Part shown: positions 51,510 to 54,054 of the stretch, piece after piece | Numbering within the stretch: the stretch's first letter is position 1 | Layout: each line of letters starts with the position of its first letter | Assembly (NCBI GenBank): GCA_949288725.1 | Contig: CASELF010000051.1 | Coordinates: 1-54,054, forward strand | Length of the DNA stretch: 54,054 nt | Direction: 5' to 3' | Source: an uncultured bacterium | Lineage (GTDB): Bacteria; Cyanobacteriota; Vampirovibrionia; Gastranaerophilales; Gastranaerophilaceae | Notes under the pieces: model-generated | What the model was told of the DNA's origin: nothing | What the model saw: the letters and a program-made list of their open reading frames with translations, nothing else | Database searches by the model: none | Translations under genes and position numbers: made by a program

Positions 51510-52880
51510 ATGTTCGGAGTAATACTAGCAGGGGGTTCAGGAAGTAGATTATGGCCATTATCAAGAGAATTATATCCTAAGCAACTCTTGAATTTATATG
51601 CTGAAAAAAGCCTATTACAATCTACTTTTGAGAGATTAAATAAGTTTATTCCTGCCGAAAATATTATCAGTGTTGCAAATACTAAACATCAAGCTAATGT
51701 TAAAATGCAACTTGGAAAATTGAGTGAAAATTCAATTATCCTATCTGAACCGATTTCTAAAAACACTGCTCCTGCTATTGCTCTTAGTGTAAAATATCTT
51801 ATCGAAAATAATAAATCAGACGAAACTGTTCTTGTTGTTCCATCTGATTTGCTAATCGAAGATAACGAAAAATTTATTCAAACAATAAAAGAAGCTCAAC
51901 CGCTTGTTGATAAGGGTTATATTGTAACTTTCGGGATAAAACCTAATTACCCTGAAACAGGATTTGGTTATATTTGCGCAGATAATAATATCGTTAAAAG
52001 TTTCACTGAAAAACCTGACAAACAAACCGCTGAAGAATATATTAAAAAATCAAATTATTTCTGGAATAGCGGAATTTTTATGTTTAAAGCTTCTGTTATG
52101 ATGAAAGAATTTGACAAATATTGTCCTGAAATTTCTGCAATAATCAATAAAATTAACTGTTCCGATAAAAATATTCCATTTACTGAATTTGAAAAAATGC
52201 CATCCATTTCAATCGATTATGCGGTTATGGAAAAAAGTGATAATATTGCAATGGTTGAATTAAAATCTGACTGGAAAGATTTAGGTTCTTGGAAATCTAT
52301 TTATGAAGTTAGCCCAAAAGATAAAAATAATAATGTTTTTGTCGGTCACGTTATCGATAAGGATTCTAAAAATTCCTTTGTTTACGCTTCATCAAAACTT
52401 GTAGCAACTATCGGACTTGAAGATACCGTTGTTATAGAAACTGAAGATGCCATTTTAGCTTGCAAAAAAGAACTTACAGAAGATGTTAAACAAATTTATG
52501 AAACACTAAAAGAGCAACACGATGATACCCAAAAAGTTCATAAAACCGTTTACAGACCTTGGGGATTTTATACAGTGATTGCAGAAGGAAAAGGTTTCCA
52601 AACAAAGATTATTCACGTAAATCCGGGACAACAATTATCTGTTCAATCACATAACCATAGAAGTGAACATTGGGTTATGTTATCAGGTATGGCAAAAGTC
52701 GTTCTGGAAGGGGAAGATCATATTCTATCTCCAGGACATAGTATTGATATCCCGGTAAAAGCTATCCATTCATTACAAAATCCTTTTGAAGAAGACTTGG
52801 AAATTATTGAAGTTCAAAAAGGTGATATACTTTCTGAAGATGATATTATCAGATATGAAGATATCTACGGTCGTGTCTAA
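51510..52880 (+). CDS. manC: mannose-1-phosphate guanylyltransferase / mannose-6-phosphate isomerase, copy 2
   Basis: A 456-aa bifunctional GDP-mannose enzyme, paralogous to 32966-34336. N-terminal FGVILAGGSGSRLWPLSREL, FTEKPD and WNSGIFMF; C-terminal cupin with YRPWGFYTVIAEG, HNHRSEHW and LSPGHSIDIPVKAIHSLQN. All catalytic segments are intact in both copies, so neither looks like a pseudogene. GAAGGAGC precedes the ATG. The upstream TTTTTATAGTATAATAA is shared with copy 1, including the following AGGGAT. Confidence 0.93.
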   Translation: MFGVILAGGSGSRLWPLSRELYPKQLLNLYAEKSLLQSTFERLNKFIPAENIISVANTKHQANVKMQLGKLSENSIILSEPISKNTAPAIALSVKYLIENNKSDETVLVVPSDLLIEDNEKFIQTIKEAQPLVDKGYIVTFGIKPNYPETGFGYICADNNIVKSFTEKPDKQTAEEYIKKSNYFWNSGIFMFKASVMMKEFDKYCPEISAIINKINCSDKNIPFTEFEKMPSISIDYAVMEKSDNIAMVELKSDWKDLGSWKSIYEVSPKDKNNNVFVGHVIDKDSKNSFVYASSKLVATIGLEDTVVIETEDAILACKKELTEDVKQIYETLKEQHDDTQKVHKTVYRPWGFYTVIAEGKGFQTKIIHVNPGQQLSVQSHNHRSEHWVMLSGMAKVVLEGEDHILSPGHSIDIPVKAIHSLQNPFEEDLEIIEVQKGDILSEDDIIRYEDIYGRV

Positions 52881-52971
52881 GTCTTGATTTTAGATAGTTT
52901 TTATCCTTTGTTACGTTATGTAAATAATATATCCTTTTTATATAAAATTGAGCAATTTTGGATTTTACAAA

Positions 52972-53000
52972 TTGTTTAATATAATATAACGAGGTATAAT
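52972..53000 (+). promoter_or_regulatory. leaderless promoter of the 61-aa gene
   Basis: TTGTTT (52972-52977), 17-base spacer, TATAAT (52995-53000), then 7 bases to the ATG at 53008. Confidence 0.65.
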
Positions 53001-53007
53001 TATTATC

Positions 53008-53193
53008 ATGACCGAGAAGACTGAACAAAACTTAAAAGTAATTAGAAGAGATGCTCCAGAGACGAGAGAACAAGAAGTTGTTGACAAAAATCGGTTAACT
53101 CGGCAGACAAATCCGATTGTAAGAAAGTTGTTGGACTTCAGTTTATCTGACAAAACCTGCAAATTTTCGGTTAAAGATTTGTTTAAAAGATAG
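53008..53193 (+). CDS. small hypothetical protein
   Basis: A 61-aa charged soluble protein (MTEKTEQNLKVIRRDAPE...), with Arg/Lys/Glu-rich first half and a helical end (IVRKLLDFSLSD). No family recognised. The ATG lies 7 bases after a -10 box of a well-spaced promoter and has no near Shine-Dalgarno, indicating a leaderless message. It is directly followed by a GC-rich non-coding island. Confidence 0.6.
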   Translation: MTEKTEQNLKVIRRDAPETREQEVVDKNRLTRQTNPIVRKLLDFSLSDKTCKFSVKDLFKR

Positions 53194-53300
53194 GCTCATG
53201 TAGCACGGTTTTATGAGGATCGACACGCTGGGTAATTCTTGCGGTTTGTGAAGGGCTGAAACGTAATTTTACTTCGTTTCCCCACTTGGGGGGTTCGATT
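53194..53300. ncRNA. GC-rich non-coding island, candidate structured RNA of unknown class
   Basis: About 105 bases near half G+C in an otherwise AT-rich stretch, with no open frame covering it. Visible pairings on the + strand: CTCAT/ATGAG (around 53197-53219), GAAACG/CGTTTC with an 11-base loop (53259-53281), CCCC/GGGG with loop ACTT, and ATCGA with TCGAT linking both ends. It lies between the 61-aa gene and the 171-aa gene, so it may be a separate RNA or the 5' leader of the prmC-containing unit. I could not match it to tmRNA, SRP RNA, 6S RNA or a known riboswitch. Confidence 0.45.
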
Positions 53301-53340
53301 TAAAAATAAGTTGTCGGTAGTTTTTTAAAGTTTTTAATTT

Positions 53341-53856
53341 ATGTATGAAATAAAAAAACAAATATATTTGGATTTTACAAAAAATCAAAAATCCGCGTTA
53401 TGTAATTATTTGAGAGCTTTAGTCAAAAAATCAATGGATTTAACCGTTGATGAAATTTTCGAAAGCTTCGTCGCTGATGAAAAGTATTATTTAGAATTGC
53501 ATTGTTCAAGATTTGAATTTTTGGAAGATATAATCGATAATGATGATTTTAAAAGCGATACTATAAAATATTTAAAAGAATGCAAAAAATATTATGAATA
53601 CAAAGAAAAACAACGACCAATAATAGAAGCAAATAAAGAATATGAAAAACAAAAACGAAAATTCCTTCAAGAAGTAAAAATGTCTAAAGAAGCACCGACA
53701 AAAAAACAACTTTATTATTATGATAGACTTTGCAAAAAATATGATATAGAGAAAAAAGAATTAACATCAAAACTTGAAGCCCGTAATGAAATTGATAGAA
53801 TAATAACAGAACATCAATCAGATTATAAAATAAATCCCGAAACAAACGAGGAATAA
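53341..53856 (+). CDS. hypothetical protein upstream of prmC
   Basis: A 171-aa charged, helical protein. The middle is Lys/Glu/Tyr-rich (KECKKYYEYKEKQRPIIEAN). The C-terminal PTKKQLYYYDRLCKKYDIE resembles a short motif seen at the ends of various replication and phage proteins (TxKQxxYxxxLxKKxG/D-like). No signal peptide. The start at 53341 has no clear Shine-Dalgarno. It ends 3 bases before the prmC ATG, so the two are likely co-translated. Function not recognised. Confidence 0.65.
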   Translation: MYEIKKQIYLDFTKNQKSALCNYLRALVKKSMDLTVDEIFESFVADEKYYLELHCSRFEFLEDIIDNDDFKSDTIKYLKECKKYYEYKEKQRPIIEANKEYEKQKRKFLQEVKMSKEAPTKKQLYYYDRLCKKYDIEKKELTSKLEARNEIDRIITEHQSDYKINPETNEE

Positions 53857-53859
53857 ATA

Positions 53860-54054
53860 ATGATACTTATACCGGATATTGTAAAAATACTAACAGATTC
53901 AGGAATAGAACCAAACGAAGCAAATGTTGAAGTTAAACTTCTCATTGAACATTTTGCGGGATATTCGCTGGTTGATATTTTAATGGGTAAAAAGCTTGAC
54001 GAAGAAAAGCTTAAACTTGTAGAAGAAAAAGCAAAATATAGAGCTAAAACAAAA
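53860..54054 (+). CDS. prmC: peptide chain release factor N5-glutamine methyltransferase, N-terminal part (cut by window edge)
   Basis: The first 65 codons of a gene running off the right end. The helical N-terminal domain of PrmC/HemK is recognisable: LTDSGIEPNEANVEVKLLIE, GYSLVDILMGKKLDEEKL and KAKYRAKTK just before the usual PIQYI-like segment. PrmC methylates the GGQ glutamine of release factors RF1/RF2. The catalytic NPPY motif would lie beyond the window. GAGGAA precedes the ATG. prfA, its frequent partner, is not upstream here. Confidence 0.8.
   Translation, partial: MILIPDIVKILTDSGIEPNEANVEVKLLIEHFAGYSLVDILMGKKLDEEKLKLVEEKAKYRAKTK

Noticed and set aside
32966-52880. Composite transposon bounded by the two manC pairs
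   Set aside because: No transposase, terminal inverted repeats or target duplications are visible, and the enclosed genes are housekeeping genes.
53194-53300. tRNA or tmRNA, because of GGTTCGAT and GGATCGAC-like segments
   Set aside because: No acceptor stem or cloverleaf can be formed and the element is far too short for tmRNA.
1-54054. CRISPR arrays, prophage or integron modules
   Set aside because: No regularly spaced repeats, cas genes, integrase, phage structural genes or attC-like series were found on reading both strands.

Overview
The window reads as a chromosomal segment of an AT-rich (about one third G+C), diderm, non-photosynthetic relative of cyanobacteria, most likely Gastranaerophilales (Melainabacteria/Vampirovibrionia). 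This is an inference. It rests on a Ycf45-like R3H/AAA ATPase, a family otherwise typical of cyanobacteria and plastids, on an LptF/LptG permease and TonB-type domains that imply an outer membrane, and on many secreted or low-complexity proteins with no recognisable family. No rRNA, transposase, integrase, prophage module or CRISPR array was seen. Coding density is high and every recognised gene is intact except those cut by the two ends.

Layout. 1-2.0 kb: minus-strand unknown proteins, two of which share a duplicated N-terminal module. 2.2-9.4 kb: an HTH/zinc-ribbon regulator, Mini-RNase III, two exported proteins, an LptF/G permease and a one-chain UvrD helicase with a RecB-type nuclease. 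10.1-13.1 kb: dnaG-rpoD. 13.3-18.0 kb: an orphan ribbon-helix-helix protein, a membrane-anchored Hsp20-like protein, ruvC, mtnA and a protein with two TonB C-terminal domains. 18.1-24.2 kb: leuS, a pyrophosphate-type phosphofructokinase and tpiA. 24.5-26.2 kb: the Ycf45-like ATPase, followed by an unassigned GC-rich inverted repeat. 26.3-34.3 kb (minus): an EF-hand-like protein, tRNA-Cys, a CtpA protease, a secreted HExxH protein, a TPR protein, an FtsB/DivIC-like protein, a probable outer-membrane protein and manC copy 1. 34.5-42.4 kb: an unknown 412-aa protein (copy A), murA with a small overlapping gene, a large calpain-like cysteine protease, glyoxalase I and hisS. 42.4-49.3 kb (minus): the lipid cluster unknown-DUF177-rpmF-plsX-fabH-fabD-fabG-acpP-fabF. 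49.4-54.05 kb: thiE, the second 412-aa protein (copy B), manC copy 2, a small protein, a second GC-rich non-coding island, an unknown gene and the start of prmC.

Three features stand out. First, at least nine genes have a -10 hexamer exactly 6 (seven genes) or 7 (two genes) bases before the start codon and no Shine-Dalgarno sequence, so their mRNAs are probably leaderless. They include dnaG, ruvC, hisS, lptF/G and mrnC, and four also have a clear -35. Other genes in the window have ordinary Shine-Dalgarno sites. Second, the divergent pair manC / 412-aa gene occurs twice in inverted orientation about 14 kb apart. Third, the 784-aa protein at 37.7 kb carries a convincing calpain-type Gln/Cys/His/Asn set on a long helical N-terminal region.

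The fatty-acid cluster has a promoter upstream of the whole set and another directly before acpP. Strong hairpins follow rpmF, fabH and acpP, suggesting that expression is stepped along the cluster. Several start codons were revised using ribosome-binding sites or promoters: mrnC, the 240-aa gene at 5.6 kb, the helicase-nuclease, mtnA, tpiA, ctpA, the HExxH protein, the TPR protein and fabD. TTG starts are supported for murA and the FtsB/DivIC-like gene.
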